Below are positions 14,725 through 21,442 of a DNA stretch of 35,176 nucleotides, one piece after another. The notes under the pieces are model-generated. The model was not told the origin of the DNA and made no database searches. It was given only the letters and a program-made list of their open reading frames with translations. Both the position numbers and the translations under genes were made by a program. The stretch's first letter is position 1; every line of letters begins with the position of its first letter. The stretch is taken from positions 1-35,176 of the forward strand of contig JAPKMW010000112.1 of NCBI GenBank assembly GCA_026645575.1, written 5' to 3'. The stretch is from Caldilineaceae bacterium (GTDB lineage Bacteria > Chloroflexota > Anaerolineae > Caldilineales > Caldilineaceae).

Positions 14725-16743
14725 ATGACACAACATGAAGACAAACGCTACCGCACCTATGAACTGCCCATTGCCGTGCTGGTGCTGGCCGCCCTCTTGG
14801 TGGGCGCCCTGATGACGGCCAATGCGACCTACGCCCAGGATCAACGCAATGTGGTGGCGGTGGATCTAGTCGAGTATGAAATTCGGATGCCCACAACGCT
14901 GCCCGCCGGCCCCACCACCTTCGAGGTGACCAACAACGGCAGTGTCGAACACAATTTGCGCATCGAAGGGCAAGGGATTATCGATGGCTTTGCCAATGAT
15001 TTTCCGCCGGGGCAGACCCAAATTCTTGAAATTGATCTGACCCCTGGTGACTATGAAGTCTACTCGCCCATTGGCGACTTTGCCGATCAGGGGATGCGGT
15101 TGACGCTGACCGTTACCGAAGGCAGTGCGGCGGCGACCGGCACTGGTTCCACCGGCACGACCGGGGCGACAACGACCGGCGCGCTGACCAGCACAGCAAC
15201 AATCACGGATGCAACTACTGGTGTAACTACCACTGGCGCCATCACCGACACAACAGCGGTGGACAACGCCGACGCCATCACGGACACCACGACCGAAGCC
15301 ACCCCCGCTGGCGCGCCTTCGACCGAAGTGACGGCGACCACTGATGTAACCGCCACCAGCGGCCTGACCCCTACCACCGACCGCTTCGACAGCAGCATAG
15401 CAAATCCGGTGACACTCCCTGACCTGTCACTGATCAGCGAGGCCGGCACGATGACCGGAACCATGACCGGAACCATGACCGGAACCATGACCTTGACCGA
15501 CACCGGCATGATGACGGATACGGGCATGATGACCGGCACAGGGATGATGTTACCGGCCTCGCTTCTAGAATTAATGCCCGAAGTGGAAGCCGGCGAGCCG
15601 ACTGCGGAAATGCAGGCAGTCTTGGATCAACTGGCTGCCTTTGAAGCGCCGCCGATTGAAGAACTCTCAACCGAAAATGCGCGCAAAGCGCCGACACCGG
15701 CGGACGCTGTCGCAGCCGTCCTGGCCGAACGCGGCGAAACCGTGGCGCCCGAGGCAGTCGGCGACATCGCTCACCAACTGATCCCCGGTCCGGCGGGCAA
15801 CCAAATCCTGCTGCGCGTCCTCACGCCGGAAGGCGACGGCCCCTTCCCGGTCATTGTCTACTATCATGGCGGCGGCTGGGTCATTGCCGGCCCGGATGCC
15901 TATGAAGCCTCGGCCCGCGCCTTGACCAATGCCGCCAATGCCGTGGTCGTCATGGTGGCCTACCGGCAGTCACCGGAAAGTCGCTTCCCGGCGGCGGTTG
16001 AGGATTCCTATGCCGCTTACCTCTGGGTGACGGAAAATGCCGAGTCGATCAACGGCAACGCCGACCAGATCGCCGTTGTGGGTGAGAGCGCCGGCGGCAA
16101 TCTCGCCACGGTCGTCTCTCTGATCGCCCGTGAAAATGGCGACCCGCTGCCGGTGCATCAGGTGCTGGTCTACCCCGTGGCGCAACTGGTTTCGGCAGAC
16201 ACCCCCTCGGCGCTGGCGAATGCTGATGCGTTCCCGCTCAACCGGGCCATGCTTGGTTGGTTCAAAGAGCGCTATCTGGCTGACCCTAGCGAAGCCATGA
16301 ATGGCCTGGTCTCCCCGCTGCTGGTGGAAGATTTGAGCGGCCTGCCGCCGGCGACGGTCATCCTGGCTGAAATCGACCCATTGCTCAGTGAGGGCATCGC
16401 CTATGCCACGCGCCTGGAAGAAGCCGGCGTTGATTTGGTCTGGGAGGAATTCCCCGGCGTCACTCACGAGTTCTTCGGCATGGGTGCGGTGCTGCCCGAA
16501 GCGCAGGAGGCCGTCGCGCTGGCTGCCGAACGCTTGCAGGAAAGCTTCGGCACTGGCGACACAACTGACACCGACACCGGTAGTGACGCTGGTGCAATCA
16601 GCGGTAGCGATACCATCACCGACACCGGCGCCCTCACCGGCACCAATGGTCTCACCGATACTAGTGGCCTTACCAATACTGGTGACCTCACCGGGACGGA
16701 AACCCTCACCGGCACCAATGCGGTGACAACGACTGGACAATAA
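14725..16743 (+). CDS. Secreted cupredoxin-like/alpha-beta hydrolase fusion
   Basis: The 672-residue exported protein has an N-terminal membrane/signal segment (LPIAVLVLAALLVGALMTANATYA) and a cupredoxin-like domain (about 40-130). A Thr-rich linker with TITDTT and GTMT repeats follows (about 135-270). Next is an HSL-type hydrolase with oxyanion loop HGGG (H381 onward), S455 in GESAGG, D551 in EIDPLL and H581 in THEFFG, and then a second Thr-rich tail. In the cupredoxin part H76 and M124 remain, but the expected Cys and His are S114 and F119 (YSPIGDFADQGM), so type-1 copper is unlikely. ATG 14725 was chosen over 14719 because AGGAG is 7 bases before it. A surface carboxylesterase is likely; the substrate is unknown. 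Confidence 0.88.
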   Translation: MTQHEDKRYRTYELPIAVLVLAALLVGALMTANATYAQDQRNVVAVDLVEYEIRMPTTLPAGPTTFEVTNNGSVEHNLRIEGQGIIDGFANDFPPGQTQILEIDLTPGDYEVYSPIGDFADQGMRLTLTVTEGSAAATGTGSTGTTGATTTGALTSTATITDATTGVTTTGAITDTTAVDNADAITDTTTEATPAGAPSTEVTATTDVTATSGLTPTTDRFDSSIANPVTLPDLSLISEAGTMTGTMTGTMTGTMTLTDTGMMTDTGMMTGTGMMLPASLLELMPEVEAGEPTAEMQAVLDQLAAFEAPPIEELSTENARKAPTPADAVAAVLAERGETVAPEAVGDIAHQLIPGPAGNQILLRVLTPEGDGPFPVIVYYHGGGWVIAGPDAYEASARALTNAANAVVVMVAYRQSPESRFPAAVEDSYAAYLWVTENAESINGNADQIAVVGESAGGNLATVVSLIARENGDPLPVHQVLVYPVAQLVSADTPSALANADAFPLNRAMLGWFKERYLADPSEAMNGLVSPLLVEDLSGLPPATVILAEIDPLLSEGIAYATRLEEAGVDLVWEEFPGVTHEFFGMGAVLPEAQEAVALAAERLQESFGTGDTTDTDTGSDAGAISGSDTITDTGALTGTNGLTDTSGLTNTGDLTGTETLTGTNAVTTTGQ

Positions 16744-16755
16744 ACTACGGATTTT

Positions 16756-16833
16756 TGTCCCATAGGGACGCCTGAGTTTAGAGAGAAAACAGCTTACAAC
16801 CATCATCCTAAACTCAAGCGTCCCTACGGGACG
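16756..16833. repeat. Dispersed palindromic repeat family A, copy 3
   Basis: GTCCCATAGGGACG (ending 16770), CCTGAGTTTAG, a loop, CTAAACTCAAG and CGTCCCTACGGGACG (16819-16833). It starts 12 bases after the esterase stop and may act as an RNA hairpin at the 3' end of that transcript. Confidence 0.85.
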
Positions 16834-16914
16834 GGTGAATGGCTCATCAGTTATTTCTCAAGACACCTGATGCCCATCGCACGAACAGCGCCAAGTGGGG
16901 AGTGGGAGGCATAT

Positions 16915-17922
16915 ATGGCCGTGATGCGGATTTTGGGGCGAACGGTGGTTGTGACACTCTTTATTGTCACGCTGGTTGTGGTTGCGTTTGCCCAAGAAGG
17001 GCCTGGACAAACGCCCACTGTGGTTGTCAACGATCAGGCGCCGGTCAACGGGACGCTCACGATTGGGCAGGTTATCGTTCCGCAACAGGCGTTTCTGGTC
17101 ATTCAGCGTGATCCATTGGGCGCGGCCGGGGCAATTCTGGGCCGGGTGGCGCTCCAGACCGGCACCACCGAAAATGTGGTGGTGCCGCTGGATGTGGCCG
17201 TTGCTCCTGGTGAGCAACTCTATGCCGCACTCTACCTCGATGCGGCGCCAGTTGGCGTCTTTGAAGCGCCCGGCGCTGACACGCCGTTGCTGGTGAATAA
17301 CCAACCGGTGGCCCAGCCCTTTACCATTACGGCGGAGAACGCACCAGTGCAGGCCACGCTGTCGCCAACCCAGACACAGCAAGTAGATCCGATCACACCG
17401 CCGACAGTGCAACCAACGGTGACAGTGACCGCATTAGTAACTATTCCCGTCAATCTTACGGCAACGACGACGCTCACTGCTCCGCTCATTGTTTCAGCGA
17501 CCTTGGTATCGACGCCACAATCCACAACACCGGCGACAACACCGGCGACAACACAACCCATTACACAAACGGCGGCCCAAACCGGCACACAACCCATTAC
17601 GCAGCCGGTGGCCCAACCCACGTCACCCCTGCCGCCACCCCTGCCAACCCTGGCCCCAACCCTGGAGCCAATGGTGACGCCAACCACGCCACCAGCAACG
17701 CCGGTTAGTACGGCAACCCCAACCTCAACGCCAATGCTAACGCCAACAGTGCAACTGTTCTTTCCCCAACTGATCCAGCCGCTAACGCCCACGCCGGCAT
17801 CAATGCCCATGACCGGAGCCACCGGCGCCGCCAATCTACCCGCAACATTGGTGATTGGCGCGCTCGCTTTGCTCTTGTTTGTGGGTGGGGATAGGCTGTG
17901 GAGCGGGCGAAGAGAGCCATAG
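16915..17922 (+). CDS. Secreted DUF7282-like protein with Pro/Thr-rich stalk and C-terminal anchor
   Basis: The 335-residue protein has a signal peptide (MAVMRILGRTVVVTLFIVTL, then VVVAFAQ). A beta-rich domain follows (about 30-140; VVVNDQAPVNG, IGQVIVPQQAFLVIQRD, VVVPLDVAVAPGEQLYAALY) resembling the DUF7282 fold. A long Thr/Pro/Gln-rich stalk leads to MPMTG (residue 297 on), a hydrophobic helix and RRE(P). The tail resembles a sortase-type anchor with Met in place of Leu. ATG 16915 is favoured over ATG 16870 because GGGAGG lies close upstream and the signal peptide then starts cleanly. A cell-surface role is inferred; the function is unknown. Confidence 0.7.
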   Translation: MAVMRILGRTVVVTLFIVTLVVVAFAQEGPGQTPTVVVNDQAPVNGTLTIGQVIVPQQAFLVIQRDPLGAAGAILGRVALQTGTTENVVVPLDVAVAPGEQLYAALYLDAAPVGVFEAPGADTPLLVNNQPVAQPFTITAENAPVQATLSPTQTQQVDPITPPTVQPTVTVTALVTIPVNLTATTTLTAPLIVSATLVSTPQSTTPATTPATTQPITQTAAQTGTQPITQPVAQPTSPLPPPLPTLAPTLEPMVTPTTPPATPVSTATPTSTPMLTPTVQLFFPQLIQPLTPTPASMPMTGATGAANLPATLVIGALALLLFVGGDRLWSGRREP

Positions 17923-18084
17923 CGTGCGTGGCCCTGGTCAACGACGACCCACTTGACCCTGCGAACAACTGACCAGTGCCGCGCACGCGGCCGAAAAGAC
18001 AAGCTGTCCTACCCAACCGCGTGCGCGGCACTGGTCAGGAGACGGCTGGGTTGAGTAGTTTGTCTTGGTCAGTGCCACGCACGC
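17922..18084. repeat. Dispersed palindromic repeat family B, four-armed copy
   Basis: Four arms of the GTGCGTGGCACTGGTCA word alternate in orientation: GCGTGCGTGGCCCTGGTCA (17923), TGACCAGTGCCGCGCACGC (about 17971), GCGTGCGCGGCACTGGTCA (about 18021) and GGTCAGTGCCACGCACGC (to 18084). The element begins in the stop codon of the upstream gene. Two hairpins or one cruciform-like fold are possible. The remaining gap to 18233 holds a TTGACA (near 18123) without a well-spaced -10. Confidence 0.8.
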
Positions 18085-18233
18085 TAATTCATTGTGACTC
18101 CGTTCTACCCCGCTTCTGTGCCTTGACACAGGAAATAGAGAGAAATTGCCACTATCATAGCCTTGTTATCAAAAGCAAATTATGCCATCGACCGCAATAG
18201 TACAGAGCAACAGCGAAAGAAGGAGTCAACGGT

Positions 18234-19112
18234 ATGATTGGTGAACAGGTAGACCTGGTTCTCGATAGTCCCCAGTTACAAGACACAGCCTTGACCATTG
18301 CACGCACCCTCAACAAGGCTGTCCTCGAAGGCGGCGAAGGGACGCGCAAGGTCGTTGATCTCCTCCACGGCACCTGGCTCGGCCATCCGCTCCATCCGGT
18401 ATTGGTGGAAGTGGTGGTGGGCGCCTGGTCGATCAGCAGTTTCTTTGATCTCGTCTCTTATTTCAATCAGTCGAAACAAGCCGAGATGATCGCTGATGCG
18501 CTGCTCCAAATTGGCAACTATGCGGCGCTGCCTTCCATTCTCAGCGGTCTGGCCCAATACTCAACCATTCCTGAACCAGCGGCCAATATTGGCCTCACCC
18601 ACGCCGTCGCCAACAACATTGGCTTTGCCCTCCAGTTGGCTTCTGCCCGCGCCCGTAGTCGGGGCGACCGGGAACGCGCCCTTTCCCTCTCTGGTCTCGC
18701 CTTTGTCTTTATGATGACCGGCGCGTATCTGGGCGGCCATTTGGCCTACAACAAACGGGTGGGTGTAAAACATACCGACGATGTCAAAGAGCCGCAGGGT
18801 TGGACGCCAGCGCTGGATGCCAACTTGCTGCGCGAGCGCGAACCCCGGCGCATTGAGGTGGCCGGCCATCCGGTGCTGCTCTACCGTCAGGACAATCGTA
18901 TTCAGGCCATCGGCGCCGTCTGTCCCCATGCCGGCGGGCCGCTGGAACAGGGCAAATTCTACAACGGCTGCGTCGAATGTCCCTGGCACAATTCCGTCTT
19001 TTCGCTAAACGATGGGCGGGTGGTACATGGCCCCTCCACCTACGTCGTTCCCAACTACGAAGCCCGCATCCGCAACGGCAGGATCGAAGTGCGGCTGGCG
19101 CCGTCTACATGA
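18234..19112 (+). CDS. DUF2231 membrane protein fused to a Rieske [2Fe-2S] domain
   Basis: This is a 292-residue fusion. Residues about 40-170 form a DUF2231-type four-helix membrane unit, recognised by LLHGTWLGHPLHPVLVEVVVG and MMTGAYLGGHLAY. Residues about 190-288 form a Rieske domain with C230-P-H232 and C249-PW-H252, the two-Cys/two-His ligand set. The compact Rieske type resembles ferredoxin or small nitrite-reductase subunits rather than bc1. AAGGAG precedes the ATG by about 8 bases. It stands first in the respiratory gene set, so it may move electrons at the membrane toward the downstream oxidase (inference). Confidence 0.88.
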   Translation: MIGEQVDLVLDSPQLQDTALTIARTLNKAVLEGGEGTRKVVDLLHGTWLGHPLHPVLVEVVVGAWSISSFFDLVSYFNQSKQAEMIADALLQIGNYAALPSILSGLAQYSTIPEPAANIGLTHAVANNIGFALQLASARARSRGDRERALSLSGLAFVFMMTGAYLGGHLAYNKRVGVKHTDDVKEPQGWTPALDANLLREREPRRIEVAGHPVLLYRQDNRIQAIGAVCPHAGGPLEQGKFYNGCVECPWHNSVFSLNDGRVVHGPSTYVVPNYEARIRNGRIEVRLAPST

Positions 19113-19257
19113 CAAGGTGACCGGGTGACCGGGTGACAAAGTTATGGAGTCATTTTTTCTAACAGCTTGTTGCAAGCCCTTGTCATCCTGTCACCGGGTC
19201 ACCTTGTCACCTTGTCATCCTGTCACCTTGTCACCTTGTCACCCGGTCACCTTGTCA
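19111..19257. repeat. GTCACC-type tandem and inverted repeat spacer
   Basis: The left arm (19111-19137) is GGTGACC/GGGTGAC units. The right arm (19183-19257) is about eight CTTGTCACC/CCTGTCACC units in reverse complement. The words are those of the bphP insert and the 11901-11950 hairpin. It begins in the stop codon of the Rieske gene and ends just before the ribosome site of the next gene. Confidence 0.9.
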
Positions 19258-19275
19258 TTTCCCAGGAGTTCCGTT

Positions 19276-20277
19276 ATGAACCGTCATCCCTTGCGTATGT
19301 TGTTCTTGCTCTGTACAACGCTGCTCTTAAGCGCCACGGTTCTGGTTGCCTGTGGACGCCAAGCGGAACCAGTGGTGGTAGACGAGGCGGCAGTGGTGGG
19401 TGAGGAAACGACCGCGGAAGAGGGGGTTGCGGCTGCCGAAGAAGGGGCGGTGACATCACCCATTGTGGTAGCGACCCTGCGCCCCGCCGTCGTCATTTCC
19501 CCGACAGTGATTGTCCCGACGATGACTGTCGGGACGCCCAATACGTTGTTAGTCTCCTCGACGATGTTGAATCGTAACTTTGTCAGCAATGATGGACGGG
19601 TGCGCGGTCGGGTTGACAACCTGCTCATCGATCTCACCGATGGGCGCATCCTTTTTGCTACCCTGCGTCACGGCGGCTTTCTCAACATTGGCGTCAACTG
19701 GCAACCGGCGCCGTTGCGTGCCTTTCATCTGGATGAGGACGATCAACTAGTGCTTGATGTAGACCGAGCGCGGCTACAAGCGCTGCCCAATCTAGGACGC
19801 ACCTGGCCCGATTTAACCAGCGCGGCCTGGGACGATGCGTTGACGGCCTTCTGGCGCGAGAGTGGTTTTGACCCCGGCTTTGCCTTTGCCGATACGACCA
19901 GCATTATTCTCCGCCATTCGGATCTGGTCGATTTGCCGGTGAGCAATCTGGAACTGGGCGAAGGGATGGTGAGAGACCTCCTCTTCGATTTGAACCAAAG
20001 CCGCATCCACTATGTCGTCATCACCTATGCTCCCCTACTGGGGGAACGGTTAGTCGCAGTGCCGTTTGAGGCGTTTACCACCCAGGTCTTTCAGAATCGG
20101 ATCGCCTTCCGTCTCCACATCGACCCCGAAGTGTTGCGCACTACGCCCCACTTCGACCGCACGGCGCTGGAAAACCGCCATCTGGACACAGCCTTCGGTC
20201 GAACGATTAACCAGTATTGGCGGCAACACCCTGCAACCAATGCAGCGACCAACACAGAAGGGGTAGTGACACGATGA
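19276..20277 (+). CDS. PRC-barrel lipoprotein coupled to coxB
   Basis: The 333-residue exported lipoprotein has a signal with lipobox TVLVAC. After an acidic Val/Glu linker come two PRC-barrel-like units. The first (about 95-165) contains LIDLTDGRILFATLRHGGF and WQPAPLRAFHL. The second (about 220-300) contains LLFDLNQSRIHYVVITYAPL and VAVPFEAF. PRC barrels occur in the photosynthetic reaction-centre H subunit and in RimM. The ATG 19276 has AGGAG upstream; the longer reading frame from 19144 is repeat sequence and was rejected. Its TGA overlaps the coxB ATG (ATGA), implying coupled translation and a role in or near the oxidase complex (inference). Confidence 0.8.
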   Translation: MNRHPLRMLFLLCTTLLLSATVLVACGRQAEPVVVDEAAVVGEETTAEEGVAAAEEGAVTSPIVVATLRPAVVISPTVIVPTMTVGTPNTLLVSSTMLNRNFVSNDGRVRGRVDNLLIDLTDGRILFATLRHGGFLNIGVNWQPAPLRAFHLDEDDQLVLDVDRARLQALPNLGRTWPDLTSAAWDDALTAFWRESGFDPGFAFADTTSIILRHSDLVDLPVSNLELGEGMVRDLLFDLNQSRIHYVVITYAPLLGERLVAVPFEAFTTQVFQNRIAFRLHIDPEVLRTTPHFDRTALENRHLDTAFGRTINQYWRQHPATNAATNTEGVVTR

Positions 20278-21314
20278 GAATGCTGCATCTACGACTGCTG
20301 ACCGGCTTCCTGTGCTTGACCCTCTGGACAGGGGCCTGTCAACCCGCCGCAGGTCCGCAACCGGCCATTCCTTCGGCGCTCGACCCGCAAGGGCCAGCGG
20401 CGGCCAATATCGCCAACCTTTGGTGGCTCTTGTTCTGGCTAGGGACAGCCGTTTTTATCATCGTCACCGCTCTGCTATTGTTCATTGTCTTTACCCATCG
20501 CCACCGCCCCCGTGGCGACCGCAATGAACGCCCGGAACCTGATCTGCGAGCGCCTGAGCATCGCACCTGGATCTGGTGGGGCGGGGTGATCTTCCCGGCG
20601 ATCATCCTGGGCCTTACCCTCTTTTTCACCCTGCGCAGCCACATTGCCCTGGCCTATCCGCCGACACCGCCAGCGATCACCATCGAAGTGATTGGTCATC
20701 TGTGGTGGTGGGAGGTGCGCTATCCAGACCACGAAGTCACCACCGCCAATGAGATTTACATTCCCGCCGGCCAACCGGTCAACTTTCGCCTGACCACAAA
20801 CGATGTGATCCATAGCTTCTGGGTGCCGGAGTTGAATGGCAAGATGGACATGATTCCCGGCAAAACCAACAGCCTCTGGCTGCAGGCGGCAGAACCGGGC
20901 ATTTACCGCGGTCTCTGCACCGAGTTCTGTGGTCTGCAACATGCCAAGATGCAATATCTGGTGATCGCGGTGCCGCCGACCGCCTTTGCCCAATGGCTGG
21001 AGCAGCAGCGGCAACCGGCCCCGGCGCCTACTGATGAAACCACCAGGCTCGGCCAGCAGATTTTTCTCGGCTCGGCCTGTGTCTACTGCCACGCCATCCG
21101 CGGCACCAATGCCAGTGGTCAACTCGGCCCCGACCTGACCCACGTCGCCAGCCGACGCACGTTGGGGGCGGGCATTTTGCCCAACAACCGGGGAACGCTA
21201 GGCGGCTGGACGATCAATTCTCAACATATAAAGCCCGGCAACCGGATGCCGCCGATGAACTTGAGCGGCGTCGAATTGCAAGCGCTATTGGATTACCTTG
21301 CTACGTTACAGTGA
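20274..21314 (+). CDS. coxB: Cytochrome c oxidase subunit II, caa3 type
   Basis: The 346-residue subunit has a lipoprotein-like signal (LWTGAC) and two transmembrane helices (about 45-70 and 95-118). The CuA domain contains IGHLWWWEVRYP and VIHSFWVPELNGKMD and the binding loop C215-TEF-C219-GLQ-H223-AK-M226. A fused C-terminal cytochrome c domain has C269-VY-C272-H273 and a distal Met probably in NRMPPM. It accepts electrons from soluble or membrane-bound cytochrome c and passes them to heme a in subunit I. The start overlaps the preceding stop. The order PRC-coxB-coxAC suggests one operon. All CuA ligands are intact. Confidence 0.95.
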   Translation: MRMLHLRLLTGFLCLTLWTGACQPAAGPQPAIPSALDPQGPAAANIANLWWLLFWLGTAVFIIVTALLLFIVFTHRHRPRGDRNERPEPDLRAPEHRTWIWWGGVIFPAIILGLTLFFTLRSHIALAYPPTPPAITIEVIGHLWWWEVRYPDHEVTTANEIYIPAGQPVNFRLTTNDVIHSFWVPELNGKMDMIPGKTNSLWLQAAEPGIYRGLCTEFCGLQHAKMQYLVIAVPPTAFAQWLEQQRQPAPAPTDETTRLGQQIFLGSACVYCHAIRGTNASGQLGPDLTHVASRRTLGAGILPNNRGTLGGWTINSQHIKPGNRMPPMNLSGVELQALLDYLATLQ

Positions 21315-21420
21315 GGGTTGGTTCGTTGGTTGGTTCGTTTTGCATCCAAGGGGCAACCCACTCAACCAACGAACCAGCCAACTAACGAACCAACCAACGA
21401 ACCAACCAACGAACCAACCA
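21315..21420. repeat. GGTTGGTTCGTT inverted repeat
   Basis: The left arm of GGTTGGTTCGTT units (21315-21341) pairs with the right arm of AACGAACCAACC units (about 21361-21420) across a loop of about 20 bases. It fills the coxB-coxAC gap, starting right after the coxB stop. Confidence 0.9.
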
Positions 21421-21442
21421 CCAACTATCTTCAGGAGTAACC

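Noticed and set aside
16870..16914. ATG 16870 as start of the DUF7282-like gene
   Set aside because: It has no ribosome site and would place 15 polar residues ahead of the signal peptide; ATG 16915 has GGGAGG upstream.
18123..18145. TTGACA near 18123 with TATCAT as a sigma-70 promoter for the Rieske gene
   Set aside because: The spacing is 24 bases, too long for a standard promoter.
19183..19257. Regularly repeated CTTGTCACC units as a possible CRISPR array
   Set aside because: Units are 9 bp and directly adjacent with no unique spacers, and no cas genes are nearby. It is a short tandem repeat with an inverted partner.
19144..19275. Upstream extension of the PRC-barrel gene
   Set aside because: It is translated repeat sequence (TLSPCHPV units). 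A ribosome site and lipoprotein signal fit ATG 19276.
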